Shown here one piece after another: positions 12,454-25,383 of a stretch of DNA of 64,000 nucleotides. The notes under the pieces are model-generated. The model ran no database searches and was not told the origin of the DNA. It saw only the letters and a program-made list of their open reading frames with translations. Source of the DNA: Trichoplusia ni (Eukaryota > Arthropoda > Insecta > Lepidoptera > Noctuidae); assembly GCF_003590095.1 (NCBI RefSeq), contig NC_039483.1, positions 11,594,001 to 11,658,000 of the forward strand, given 5' to 3'. Within the stretch, counting starts at the first letter, position 1, and each line of letters starts with the position of its first letter. A program made the translations under genes and the position numbers.

Positions 12454-15400
12454 GAAGCGCGACGCTGGTATCCAACATTAACAGGCCGTTGCCGCCCGAC
12501 CACTTAGTCCCTCAGCTCAAATTCAACATTAAGGTACGTTTTATACTTCTATATTCCATTTAAGCACTTTAAGTGCATCTTATGAGCTTGTTATATGTTT
12601 CTCGTACTTGACGAACGGATTGCTGCTGGATGGTATTTTTTTTTTGTTTAGGATAAAAGTTTTAGTTTTGACCACACTTAAAAAATCTTCAGATGAATTT
12701 ATTTTGTTGAACTGAATGCTTAAGCACTATTTATTTTATTTTAATTCTCAATTTTTCCGATCATCTAAATATCGTTTACCGTTGAACAATGTAGAAGTAC
12801 CTAAAATGCATGATAATCCTAATAAACAATAAAGCTGAAAACCCACCAAAAGCATGCATATTTTGAATTGCTTGAAAAACAACATCATTCACATCTTAAA
12901 CCCCAACTAGCCATACTAAAAACAAAAGTAAAGGAACATTACAACACATTCATATTCTCAAAGAATTCTAATCTTATTCTGACCCTTAATAGCTAGAGAA
13001 TATATTAAGGAACGTGTTCGGCGTCATGTTACTGTACATTTGATTACGTAACGTAAGTAACGAGTGCCGCAGCGAGCCTCCGACCTATCTATCGGCCGCT
13101 CGGTGCATCCATTGCCGCATGCCTCCCGACCAATGTAACGGGACTCTACCTTTTTACTTTTTTTTAACCTCGGCCCATCGGCATGCGTTCACTTTTAATG
13201 ACGCTGCACTGACATTTTTTCGATGCATTTTAATTGGGGTTTGGTTTCTTTGTGCTTTTGGTTGCTGTTCTTACATTTCTTGAAATTAAAAATCTTCCTT
13301 TTTTAATAATGTTTGGAAGAGATTAACTTAACATGGTTTTTTTAATTTTCATTTTTGTTCTATTTTTTGCTACGAAAATGTAAGGATTAAGGATTTAACT
13401 TTGAACTACCGAATATATATCTTTTCAATCATTAAAAAATAAAGTGAAATGAAGTAGCCGCAAAGTTCAGTTTTCTTATATGCTCATACAGACAAATTCA
13501 AATGTACGAAAATCATGAAGCAAAACGACATAATTTTCACGAAAGAAAGTGACGCAATTTACAACATACGTGCATGAAAAACCAAAATTACATGACAATG
13601 ACAATATCTATTGTGCAATAATATCGTCAGAAAGTTGTATGAGGCAGCAATTTAATACTATTATAAAAATACTTTTCAAACATTTGTTAGTTATCATTCT
13701 ATCCATGTGAAAAATAATTTCAGTTTGTTGAATTTAAAATGAATCATTTTGATATCGCATACACAATTAAGAAACAAAATATTACATCTAAAAGGATATC
13801 AACACAAATAGCGCCAATTTTTTTAAAAAAATTAACACGTCAACAAAAATACTTATTTTGTGCGAAGATGTAAAAATGAAAAAGATTTTATTATTATTTT
13901 ATAGTGAGTAAAAAGGGCCAATGTATTTATGTACACAGTTTATTTTCGATCAAATGATAAGAAGGCGACTTTACAGATTTTTGTATGGAGTACAATAGGA
14001 AGTGGTCGCCTAAACTTAGAAGGAGAAGAACAGAAGCTGTTTTTTTTTCACCAAACGCAAATCGAGGTTTCTAATATTTTTTTTCTAAACTGAATAGTTT
14101 TCAAAAATCAAGTGATAAAATGTGTTTCCCTCCCCTGTAACGCCTTAAATAAAAAAATGATCAAATTAAAAAAAATATAGCATGTACCTTACCGTGACAC
14201 ATTTCCCTGAAAATTTGTATAAAAAGATCTAGTTAGTATTTTTTTAATACGTCATTTATCGCAAATCGTATTTAACTTTTATTTAGTCGAATGAAATATA
14301 AAAAAAAGAAATTTAAAAAATTATCCGTTTGTTGAAACGAACTACAAGAATTTAACTGCTGCTACAGAAGTTTTCTTGGGACAGTACGACTTGCACTTCA
14401 CCGCTTTTTGTTTGATCAATTATTGGAGTGTAATGCTAATGTTGAGCGACACAAATCTATTGGCCGTTTTGCACTTGATTACTTTCAAGCTAACTCTCCG
14501 TCAATAGCTTAATTTTTATGAGACTCTAAACAATTTCCTGTACAAAACACTCGGTGACCGAATTATTGAATTCCAAACATGTATTGTTTTTTTTGTTGAA
14601 ACCTCTAGACCGCATAGTAAAAATCAAATACAAATCTTAGAATGGACTATGAATCAAAGACTATACGAAGTGTAAAACACTAATTTCAATCAAATTAATG
14701 GCAGAAGAACAACTCCACATTTTGTGTATTTCCATGTTGCGAGCAGATTTCATTAAATATACAACGTATGAAGTACCTATCAACAAGTATTGTTTTGATT
14801 GATTTCACAACTTCTTGCAATTTTGTTATTTGTATTGAATGTGACATAACTCATAAATAATGTATTTAACAGAAACACAATAACAAACTGTTACATGTGG
14901 ATGGTAAGAACAATATTTCCCGTTACCGATTGATTTATAGCTTTACTTTCAAAACAATGTGCAGTGAGCAGCTACTTTGTGGTCAAACTAGAGGTCCTTT
15001 GTTTACGAGTCCTTTGTGCGAGTAACGGGAGGAAGGCGCGAGTGACGTACGCTCTGTGACGTCACAAGCCCGAGCTGCATTTCCAACAAAAATGCACTTT
15101 TGCCGTCATGCAGGGCCCGCTACAAAGTAACAGTTTCTCTTGTAAACCGGGATCTATAGTAATAGCCATTTCTCAGAACGAACGGACCCTTAAGCACAAA
15201 AGATTAGGAAGATATATGGCCCCTCATTTACCATCCGTCTGGAACCAATTTGAGGTTTAAATACGTATTATCTTTGGACCACGTCCACTTTTTGTTTACA
15301 TGCGACACTGTCAGGTAGTTGTGGTTAAAGAAATATAAATTATTATTAATCTTTCCTAATAGGTTGACAACTATGGTTTAAAAGTTATCTAAATGAACAG

Positions 15401-18400
15401 GTCCTAAAATACCAATCTGTCGTACTGTATTAGGTTTATTGTTCCGTGAAGTTTCGATAGCTAGTTCGAAATTAGTCCCAAAAGTATTTACTAACATTGG
15501 CTAACAAAAAAAAAGCAGTGAAAAGATTCTAGTACCGCCGCTAAAAAGAGTAAATACAATCAACGAAAAAACCAGCTGTGATCTGTGATGAGCAAAAAAT
15601 GACATTAGCAAGGCGGACCCAACTAAGATGGCATCGATTGTAACCGATTCAATTAACATGCCGCCCATACGTGCAAACGTCGAGTTTTTTACTATAAATT
15701 GTACTGTTATATCATTAACAAAAGAAAGGGGTTTTAAAATATGGGATGAAAAAAGGCCTGTGATTACTTAACCCATATCCGGCACCAGGCCACAGGCATA
15801 TGGTCGCGTAACCCTTTGGCCCCGTTATATCGCGTTTGTTTAACAGTTGCATAATGAATATAATAGCTTACGTTTTTTGTGGTAACCGATGAACGATTTT
15901 ATGCACCAGGTGATGAGGTTTATGCTCAAGGTGCTCAATGTGCTCCACTTATTTGGCATTGAAATATGTGCCGATGTTTTTATGATATATACATATATAC
16001 CTATATATAAGTTGATCATATTGGGTGTACACCACAATGTCGTTCTTGGTAGGTGTCGGATGTGCTGAGTGTATCGAGGTGTGTAGATGCTTAGTATAAT
16101 TATTTTCACTTTTCGCCTTATGGAGCGCGAGGCGAGAGAGCCGTGACGAGCGCGCCGCCGACGTGTCGACGTGTCGCTGATTCCTGGAAGCGCGCGCTTT
16201 CCACGCACGCTGACTGAACTGCATCTTCCCGATGAAATGCACGCGAGTTCGTTGCACTTACAAACTCATAACCCCCTTTCTAAAGCGCCGATCCAATTAT
16301 GTGCACTTTCGCAAGCCGCTACTGTCACTCGCCTAGATACGGATAGGAAACTCGGCGCTCTGCGCATGCGCACCCACCTGTCCGTGTAACCCTCAGCACC
16401 ATGATTTACAACACTGTGTTACCAAGCAAACGAAAATACTTTATTCTTGTTAAAATTTAATGTTATTTTTATGGTCGGCTTCTTTGAAACTTTATCGAGC
16501 ATACACCGCAAAGTAGGCTTTGAATAACGAACACACTAATCTTACAAAGTAATACAATTAAGTACAAGAATGAATTTTAACTACTAGCTTATAAATAATT
16601 TTAATTTATTTCCTAAAACACTTGCTGCTTAGTTTCAGCATCAAAGAGACATACTACCTACATCTTTCTTAAGTCTCGTTTTAAATCCTAAGAATTTAAA
16701 AAATATCGATCTCATCCCAAGAATGCATTCGGCTGATAAAGACGTGTGCGATGTAACATGAAAGTTTTTCAGTCGTAACCAGTGTCCGTGGCGCACGCTA
16801 ATGAAAACGAGACAGGCTAACGAACTCGTCCATTGCATCTCCCAGTGTCGCACGGCAATCACTTCACTATTCTATGATCACTACTGTGTAACTTAATATC
16901 ACATGAACAGTTAAAAATGAGCAACCAACTAAAATAAACGAGGGAAAAATGAATTCGTAAAATCTACAATTGTTTAATGATATTTAGATGAAAATACTTC
17001 ATAGTCAAAGTTTAAATACGTCAATAATTTTGAAACCAACTAATATCTTAAGCCTTTACGGCCTGAATATATATAAAAAAAACAATTAACAATTGTGATA
17101 ACCATACACTTGCAACCAGTGGGGTATTCAATTACGTCAATGAATTCTATTATCTAGTAAATTTTTGATATAATTCAATGCAAATCCATGTCAAAAATAA
17201 AGAACCCTCTGGGTTCGTAAATATCTATGATTTACATAATCTTGCGCGGGCATCGACGACCTAAACCTTCGCGGAAAGGCCAAACAATTGGCAACTACGC
17301 CAATGAGGTCGTTTGCACGCTGTAGGTTCTGACTACTAACGTTAGAGAGGCTAGCTATTGACATTTCTATAAACTTAAACCTTTGTGTAAATACCCATCT
17401 GACATTGATATTCACATGTACCTACGTTACTTTATTAATCTTCATCATAGGTGTGAACATTTTTTCGTAGTATATTTGTTCCACATAGGCCTTAGTTAGA
17501 CTAGACGGGTTGAACTTGTCATGAGTGATTGCAGAGAGAAGGATGGGGGGGATTAGAGTGCATTGACACACTTACCTACTGCACACTGCAGCGGCGAAAT
17601 GCATCGGCAGCGTGTCGTCGCTCGATTCTGCGGATACGTCTAGACTAACCAGCGTCATTAGAACCACCGCGCTCCCACACGCACACTCATAATTAGGTAA
17701 CAAAAGGGAAACTCGGTTGACTGACTGAGATCAAATAACGCTGGTTGCCTTATAAATCACCGACGACGCCTCGGAAAAGTGGAATGACGTCCGCACGGCC
17801 ATACGGTTTTCACTCACCAACACGAACTTAGAGAGAAATGGAAAAACGTGTTAATTTTATATAGGTTTGTAAGAAACAAGGTCGACTTTAAGCCGATTAG
17901 GTTTGTAATATAATTGTCAGATTATACGCAAAATATTGACATAACAATACATTCAAAGCCTATGAATTTTAATTATTAATCCGAATTCTAAAACGTCCAT
18001 CATACCTACCAACTACAAACTAGATACTCTTTTATACCTAAAACTTAAAGAACGAATCTCTCATAAAAGAGACATTCACTTCTTCTCAGAGGCAAAGAAG
18101 TTGTAAGTGCAGTTTTGTTTACAAACTTTACGCAAACAGACAGATGCTTTCGCTAAGATAAGGTAATGTGAAAATGAAACGACGTCTCGCAGACACTGCA
18201 CCTTAAAATCGTTCAAACTATAGACAACGCACATTCCTGAGATAGAGGTAAACTATATACCGCAGAAAATCAATTGCATATAAACAGTCACACTTAGTTG
18301 TTAACGGCCATCGTGGTCCCATTTTCATAATTGCAATTCAATTACTTGGAAATAAGAAATTGCTCGTATCTTTTATCTTTAGCTTCATAGGAGGAGTATA

Positions 18401-18443
18401 TTTATTTCCGAGATCGGCGCGTGATAAATTGCAATTTATTGAT
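12454..18443. other. non-coding region with GC-rich islands
   Basis: No supported gene. GC-rich islands lie near 13,060-13,190, 15,000-15,130, 16,125-16,390 and 17,570-17,830. The overlapping frames around 15,840-16,390 come from one island and give arginine- and serine-rich peptides without domain features. The remainder is AT-rich with long A/T runs. Confidence 0.5.
16125..16390. promoter_or_regulatory. GC-rich island
   Basis: About 265 bp rich in CpG (tandem cgcg words near 16,150 and 16,190) lies in AT-rich DNA. It could be an enhancer or a distal promoter. No initiator or exon structure could be fixed. Confidence 0.25.
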
Positions 18444-18539
18444 ACTCGTCAAACAAATGCAGGAGACAGTTCAGGTTTAGTCAGTAAGTGACCAAACCCT
18501 GACTAAACCTGAACTGTCTCCTGCATTTGTTTGACGAGT
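18444..18539. repeat. perfect 41-bp hairpin with 14-nt loop
   Basis: The arm 18,444-18,484 is an exact reverse complement of 18,499-18,539 and the loop is 14 nt. A direct repeat of gtctgacattt follows (18,538-18,548 and 18,552-18,562), then wording shared with the retroposon at 3.4 kb. An RNA from either strand would fold into an uninterrupted 41-bp duplex. It may be a very young foldback duplication or a small-RNA precursor. Confidence 0.85.
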
Positions 18540-18603
18540 CTGACATTTGAAGTCTGACATTTCACACACCCATGAGGATTCCCCCATATTAAGAAGGACT
18601 ATA

Positions 18604-21600
18604 TTTATGAATTAATAGAAAATCTTAAACAAAGTTATCATTATTATTATTTCATAACTTATTTAAACGCTTCAGTATTAAGGTCAAGTATTACTCACAT
18701 TATTTAACAAGATTCAGAACAAAACCCATGCATCTTGAACATGTACAGTCATCGAGGAAAATACATGCACTTAAAAATACCAGGTCAAAGCTTTTCTGAA
18801 TAATGACTGTACCGACAGTTGTTGGAACTCATATTTCCTTATCTCAAACAATAAGCAATACTACGCAAGCTAAACTATTGCCTTGCCTTCAGCATTAATC
18901 AGCACCTCTTAAAGGCTTACAAGAGCAGTACTAACACGCAAATAATGACAGTCTGTTACAATAACCCACAGCAAACCAAAGAGCATTTCAATAACCCATT
19001 TCCCACCAACTAGTTATTCCGTGTTTTTCTTCTATTCCCAGATCAGTACGGAATTTGAAAAATGCATTGCGAAAGTGTCTGGCATACTTACGAGAACTAT
19101 AACTATTTATTTCCAGTTCAAACAACTGATAGTTTTCAATAACGTTTCATCTTAACACTAAGATAAGATTAAATAAAGTAGACAATTAAAAAAAAATATC
19201 TTGGTCTTCCAAAAACAACGTTTTTATTAAAATAAATCATTATTTTTAACGTTTTTAACTATAGGATTACTGAACAGAGTCTGAGGTAGAATACAGTTCT
19301 TCTTGAACTCTCCAACCACGGCTTTAGCTGGCCGCAAACTTCACCTTATTTTTCTATTCTTCGCCTACTTTATACCTTATTTTTTCTATTTAACAATAAT
19401 AAGTATTTTGAACATTTTGTATGATATTTAATTTTATATAATAAGAAAATCCAACCGTTCAAGATTCTTAGACCAAAATGTCAAATTTTCAGCGTTAAAT
19501 ATAATGTGTAACAATTAAAACTATGAACGTGGTACATTAAATTCAGAGAATTAGCAGCAAATGTACTTGTGGGGCACATGGAGGAGAGCGACATCTTCTC
19601 TACAACTGCAATAATGGTAGGACGGTGGACTGGTAGATCCTCGTGATATTTATCATCTCTATTCACGAGAGGCTTACCTTTTTTAACAATATCGTGAGGA
19701 ATTAAACTAGTTATACTCTAATTTCAGCGCCTGTGGAAAATGTAGAGAAGCTACTCTATTGAGCCCTACGCTATACGCCCATTTTTCTGAATGTCAAAGC
19801 CTACTAAATTCTACATCAGTATTAGAAGCTTTTAATCATCAGTTTGCGCCAAATTCACAAATTTATCACAGCAGAAGACTCAAAGAATCAATCGAGACGC
19901 ATTCGATATGGTAATTTGTGGACAGGTCAGATATGAAAACCATAGAAAGGAGAATAAAAAGGAAAATTTTACCATACATGTGATATTATAAAACCACACT
20001 ATCGTCACTATTGAAATTCCATTATAAATATAGTCTAATAAAATTTAATAAAGTAAGGTAAGGTTTTACAAGAAATGCTTAATAGTCTTCCAAACATCAT
20101 TTTATCGCAGCGACTACCCTGCCATTTTTGGAACGCCTAAAAACCAAATATGCAATTTTACATATAGAAACAAAATATGTAGACAAACGGTAAACAAACG
20201 TAAATATCAACAATGAAATCGATGCGAATTAATGTAGAGCAGGTCACAACTAGACGATAAGCTGTAGGAGAGTGTAAGGTCACAGTAAGTCTTATTGCAA
20301 TGTGCTTAATCTATTACACTATCAAGTAGTAACGGTGCTGACTACTGGAAATTGTTACTGTCAATATACCTTATTACATATTATCGAATACTAGGCAACT
20401 GATAATCGTGACCTAATTTTAGAATACCTATCTGACCTTTGGCTCATCCAAAATCTTGTAAAAAGCTAACTGAACGAAATACACTGCATACAAGCTTAAT
20501 ACACAAGTTTAATATGACTTAATATAGTCTGTCAGTTTTCCTGAAACGTTTTATCAGAAAGTATTATCTGTGCGATGCACTTGACACTGCGCCGCGGCCA
20601 GAGACTGTTGCGCTATTGTTACTGCGACCGCCAAAACGTACAATGATATTATACCGTAGCTGACCTCACCAGACAGATCTTATTCCAAGATAATATGCAA
20701 ACTTTACTTTAATAAACTTGTCAATTGTAAGTTCAGTAACACAAGAAAATGCTTGTTTTTTAGGTAAGATGATTCTAGAAAGTTAGTCGGCTGTTAAGAA
20801 AATGACGACTGCTCACTTTCAGTAACTCTGTCTTGTTTAAAAGATGAAGAGCTTAACGACCTGGCTCCACACATTTTGTGTTACGTTTATCAGCGTCTTA
20901 TCTTTAATTTGTCAGGAATATTTTATCAGTATAACCTTGACTGATAGAGGCTGGCAAATGGTGAATAGTGGTGTGTGTACAGTGAGGTGACAATGAAAGT
21001 ACGCGTCGCGTTTCTCGCTTGCGATAGTTTGCCGGAATAAGGCCAGCGGCGTTCATCGGCCCCGATCGCGCCGTTACAGCGCGGCCACCGACGGACCGTC
21101 CACGACACTCTCCACAATAAGCCGACTGCAAACATCATATATATACAACATTATGTTACCACACGTATTTATAGACAAGACTTTTCCTTCTAGAGTTAGT
21201 GATAAAGTTGTTTATTAATTAAATCTTAATACTCTCCAGCAATAAGGTTTCAGAAATTAACTCTCTTATCTTTAAGTTACTTAATAAAACAAAAGTGTTA
21301 CGTCAAAATTTGACTAAAATTCAATACAAATCCACACGAACTATGGTTATCAATGATTACATATAGTTTGTTGTGGACAAATCAAAGCATAGAACTGGGA
21401 ATTAGGAATAGTCATTGACTTGGTAGAAAGTAATAACGGTGTATGTATAATACGTGTTGTGCGTGAGCGCATGATTCACGAAAATTAGCCGCTTGGTGAC
21501 ATAAGAAACCGAATTAACATAATTCTGCTTCGAATTTCTGTTAAAGCCTTTCCTTCACTCTTACTCATACTGGTTAATGCACGACTCATTGGCTTATCTA

Positions 21601-22898
21601 ACTTAAGGAAACTTGTTTTAATACTGTTCTATTTGCTAAGTGGAAGCTCTTGTGTTTAAGTCGATCTAAAATGCTTCTGAGGCGGCTATATTCATATTTG
21701 TTGTTGACTTCAAACAGATAAGCAACTAAGAGCAAACTATAGTAGTGAATAGAAAAAAATGATTTATTTATTATTCGGTTATTTCAATAGACATTGAAAT
21801 TTCAATATTACGTTCCACTACTCTTTTGAAACGGTCAAGGTAAGGATTAGATTCAACCAGCTAATTGCTGGCAGAAGTTGTTATTCCACATCTGCAAAGC
21901 TAATTCAAAGAACGTGTAAAATAATAGTCGAATAGAAATGCACCGTATATTGCAGAGTGACAATATATTTATGAGGTTTTTAGAACATGCGTCGATAGAA
22001 AATCATTTATAAGTAGGTCTCGATTTTAACACTATTTCAGTGCAGCAAACACTATAAATGTTATCAATATCTAATTAAGATCTCAAAGAATGTTTTGAAA
22101 TAGTATCATGTTGAATCTGATCTAATTAGGATTTAAATTATTGTGCTATCAGCATTATATAAGTAATTTTATTTTATTTTTAATGTTGTTTTGCACAGCC
22201 AATTCAATTTAACATAATATAAACAAATATTGTTGCATGTTTATTAAGATTTTATTATTTAATAACTTAATGAAATTCATATTATGCAGGCGAAACCAGA
22301 ATCCGCATTATTCAACTGTGCCTTGCGAAAATTGGCCACGATTCAGTGTAGATGCGAAGACAGAGCGGTGCGGCCGAACCCTATTGTGTGCGGAGCGGGC
22401 GATGCTGCGGGCATGTAGGTGATTGCAACTGCTTTCCGGTAATGTAACCGTCGCGTATGCCTGTAAGAATTCTGCTGGAGGTTCGTTGAACTTTCGCGAG
22501 TGCAGCAGTGAGCAGCAGGGTGGGGGAGCCGCACTAGGTCATACCCGGCCGTCGGCACACTTACCTTGACTCGACGCACACCGCGCCGCCGCCGCTACCA
22601 CCGCTGCCACCGCCGCCGCCGCCGTGCGTTCAACTTCGACGCATAGAAAACTAGGCAATACCTCGCCCGACATTTTCTTGCAATTATTCTAATGATGTTG
22701 TGTAGGCCTAACGCATGAATTTTGGAAAGCAGTACAAAAGTTCATAACATACGAAAGCAACTAAAATTATAATTTTTCTTGAAGAGTTGTAGCTGTAGAG
22801 ACAACGATTGCCTTTTTATGCAGCAAAATCCAATAGGGTCCTAACATGTAAAAACATTAAATAGTCCTGTCGTCTGCTATTTTATAGATTCCCTTAGA
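18604..22898. other. non-coding region up to the LINE insertion
   Basis: No gene was recognised. GC-rich islands lie at about 20,990-21,120 and 22,320-22,680. The frames at 20,904-21,138 and 22,343-22,579 (both minus) fall in those islands and carry no known domain. Confidence 0.5.
22320..22680. promoter_or_regulatory. GC-rich island with (GCC)n-like repeat
   Basis: This CpG-rich stretch ends in a ccg/ccgct trinucleotide-like tract (about 22,585-22,624). It is the last host sequence of note before the retrotransposon, about 220 bp upstream of the target site. It resembles a promoter or enhancer island, but no transcript features are visible. Confidence 0.3.
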
Positions 22899-22910
22899 TA
22901 GTAACTGCAT
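22899..22910 (+). repeat. left target-site duplication of the LINE
   Basis: The 12-bp word tagtaactgcat recurs exactly at 29,077-29,088 on the other side of the element. It defines the 5' insertion junction. Confidence 0.85.
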
Positions 22911-23739
22911 GAACTCTGCCTCCGCAGCCCCTTTGTGCTTGCGCACTGGGGACTGTCTCCACAGCTCGCCTCTGTGTTTGCGCATAGGGGGCTGGGGTGC
23001 CGGTCCCAAGCCCGGATAAAAGAGGAGGGCCCGCGTCCCTTTGGGGCACTCGGTCATCACTTACGATGGCTGACTGACACAATGGGACGCACCATATATA
23101 GGTTTATGTAATTTATACCTTATGAAGCAGATATATATTACCCACTATGTATATATGTACGCAGTCTATGTAAGTTCATCTCACACTCACACACAAATAC
23201 CTCCACCTGCACCGCGTCTCATAAGAGGATATGTTGGCGCGGGCCCGTTCATCACAACAGTCCGTGATGTCGGGTAAGGTAAACATCCTCCCGCGTGTTT
23301 GTGCCGTGCGTGGAGACCCGTAAGGCAGGACGAAGGAAACCTGGAGGTTGAGCTGAAAGATGGCCGGGTCAGATGTCGTCTGGAAGCAACACACCTCTTT
23401 GGTCTGGACTTCTGCCAAAACGGGAGGCCTGGGTCCAGCCACCCCAGGCCAATCGGCTGCGGCAACCCGTCAGAGGGCTGCCAGGCGAGGTTCCTGAACA
23501 TGTGGAGGCGAGCGGTTCCGTCGCGGTTGTAGGTCGGCGACTTCGGGTGGTTCTTACCCTCCACCTGAAGGTAATCGCGGCCACGATCTCGGCGGGGGAC
23601 TGCGCCGTCTGCTGCATGGGAGGGGACCTATATCCTCGTAGTAATCCTGGCGTCTGGGTACGCTCGGTGCTCAGCGCCCCCTTTTGCGGGCTCCAAGGAG
23701 GGTGGGAAGCTACGAGGACGAAACCAACTAAAAGATCCC
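22911..23739 (+). promoter_or_regulatory. LINE 5' leader, probable internal promoter
   Basis: The leader of about 830 bp upstream of ORF1 contains an imperfect direct repeat near 22,926-22,997 (units sharing ttgcgca and a following G-run). It also has an AT-rich patch (about 23,085-23,190) inside otherwise GC-rich sequence. Non-LTR elements of this kind carry internal promoters in the 5' UTR, so that role is expected by family. Short overlapping frames here are not thought to be translated. Confidence 0.55.
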
Positions 23740-25383
23740 ATGGATACCAAAAGGGACACTAAAATAACAAAAGCCAGGCCGGCAGCGACACACGCGCCGG
23801 TGAGGGATGTGACGCCAACCAGTGAGCATCCCTCCAACACCCACAACCGACAACCTGCTGCGCTCCCTTGCGCGCAGGTAAACAGCAATGACCCGTTGGA
23901 CCTGTCCAACCTCAAAGCTGCCATGCCGCCCTGCACCCGCCCTGCGGAAGCACTGTGGCAGGTGGTGGAGAGGAAGGGTAAATCCAAAAAGGATACGCTG
24001 GCCAGGCAGACCACACAGGCGCCGAGCACCCCAGGAAGGGAAGGCCTCGAGAAACTCTCGAGAGGCCAGCGTAGACGACGAGCGCGCGCTGAGCGGCTGC
24101 GCCGGCTTGAAGAGGCGGTCGCGAGAAGGGCACAGCCAGAGGTCCCACGACCAACGGCCCCGGCGAGGTCAGCAATGGCCAAAGCCGCCCCGACGTCTGA
24201 GCCGAACCAAGGCGCGGGACCCAGTTCCGCTGCCAGCGCGGGAATCAATTCCGCTGCAGGTGACGCGGAAGGCGGGGGGGCTTCTCGCGGTCGCCCCGGA
24301 GAGTCTGGCGGCGCCGCCAGCAATGAAGCAGCTGCAAAGAGAGCAGTCCCGCGTGGAAAACGCGGGGGCAGACCGAGATGGGTGAGGCGGGAAGAGGCCG
24401 CGCTGGAATCTCGACCGGCGAAGGGGGGTAAGAGGGCTAGACCCGACGACTCTCTGACGCCGCGAGAGAAAGACAAGCGCGCCAAACTAAGCCGGTCATC
24501 CCTAGGACCAGGAGCGGTCAACTACGCCGACGCGCTGAGGTCTAACGACCTTTGCGTGGCCGTGCGGTATGACCCTCACCGCGCCATCACTGAAGAGCAG
24601 TATCAGCTCATTCAGGAGAAAATAATGGAGGAGTATGATACAACCATCTTCTCCACCGACCCCACAGTGCGGACGCCAGCGTTCAGAGGAAGAACCTTCC
24701 TCAGCGAAGGCGTCATCAAGATGTGGTGCGAGGACGAGTTCGCCCTGAACTGGCTGCGCCGCACGACAAATAAGATACCCTCGCCGATACCCGGCACCAA
24801 GCTGGTCGTATGTCGGCAAAGGGATATCCCACAACGTGTCAAGGGGGCGGTCTACGTCCCCGACTTCACCGACGGCGACGTGGACCGCCTCCGCATCCGT
24901 CTACACAAAGCCAACGCCGACACCTACGACATCAACAGCTGGTGTCTATATAACGCACAGCGTACGCCCGAATGCGACGGGATCAGGCTACTGCTGGGGA
25001 TACCCATGCAGGAGGCCGAAGTCCTGAAGCAAAAGGAACGGCGCTTGCGTTATAAGCTGGGGTCGGTCTACGTTAAATTCGTAGACGAAAGGGAAGAGGA
25101 CGACAGCAAGAGAGAAAAGGCGCCCATCACCAACGCACCGAGCGACGAGCCTCTTAACCTCGCCCCTGGCGAGGCAACAGAGGCTCCAGTGGAGGCGGTT
25201 ACCAGCGTCCTGCGACACCCGGGTCCATCCATGGACCAGGAGATGTCTGCAGACACGCCGGCCCGGCCCCGGGAATCTACCCCGGAGGCTGTCGACTGGT
25301 GGAGGCGCGTCGAGAACGAGGCGAGGGAGGAGATGCTGCTGGGTAGTGATGGACCCGACAGCTCCCCGACCAAACCCCATTAA
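23740..25383 (+). CDS. LINE ORF1, gag-like nucleic-acid-binding protein
   Basis: This 547-aa protein would package element RNA into a ribonucleoprotein. The N-terminal half (about residues 1-255) is low complexity, rich in Ala, Pro, Arg and Glu, with a strongly basic patch near residues 106-125 (SRGQRRRRARAERLRR) that could bind RNA or act as a nuclear signal. From about residue 259 (VNYADALRSNDLCVAVRY) to 450 it becomes a more ordered domain, resembling the DUF4780 region found in ORF1 of LOA-type elements; that match is from memory. No CCHC zinc knuckle array is seen, unlike R1 or I ORF1 proteins. The start is the first ATG of the long open frame. It overlaps ORF2 by 35 nt in a different frame. 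Confidence 0.8.
   Translation: MDTKRDTKITKARPAATHAPVRDVTPTSEHPSNTHNRQPAALPCAQVNSNDPLDLSNLKAAMPPCTRPAEALWQVVERKGKSKKDTLARQTTQAPSTPGREGLEKLSRGQRRRRARAERLRRLEEAVARRAQPEVPRPTAPARSAMAKAAPTSEPNQGAGPSSAASAGINSAAGDAEGGGASRGRPGESGGAASNEAAAKRAVPRGKRGGRPRWVRREEAALESRPAKGGKRARPDDSLTPREKDKRAKLSRSSLGPGAVNYADALRSNDLCVAVRYDPHRAITEEQYQLIQEKIMEEYDTTIFSTDPTVRTPAFRGRTFLSEGVIKMWCEDEFALNWLRRTTNKIPSPIPGTKLVVCRQRDIPQRVKGAVYVPDFTDGDVDRLRIRLHKANADTYDINSWCLYNAQRTPECDGIRLLLGIPMQEAEVLKQKERRLRYKLGSVYVKFVDEREEDDSKREKAPITNAPSDEPLNLAPGEATEAPVEAVTSVLRHPGPSMDQEMSADTPARPRESTPEAVDWWRRVENEAREEMLLGSDGPDSSPTKPH

Noticed and set aside
23628..24521. 297-codon minus-strand open frame
   Set aside because: It is antisense to LINE ORF1 in GC-rich sequence. 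Its Ala/Ser/Leu-rich peptide has no domain, and the plus frame has the gag-like region and correct position.
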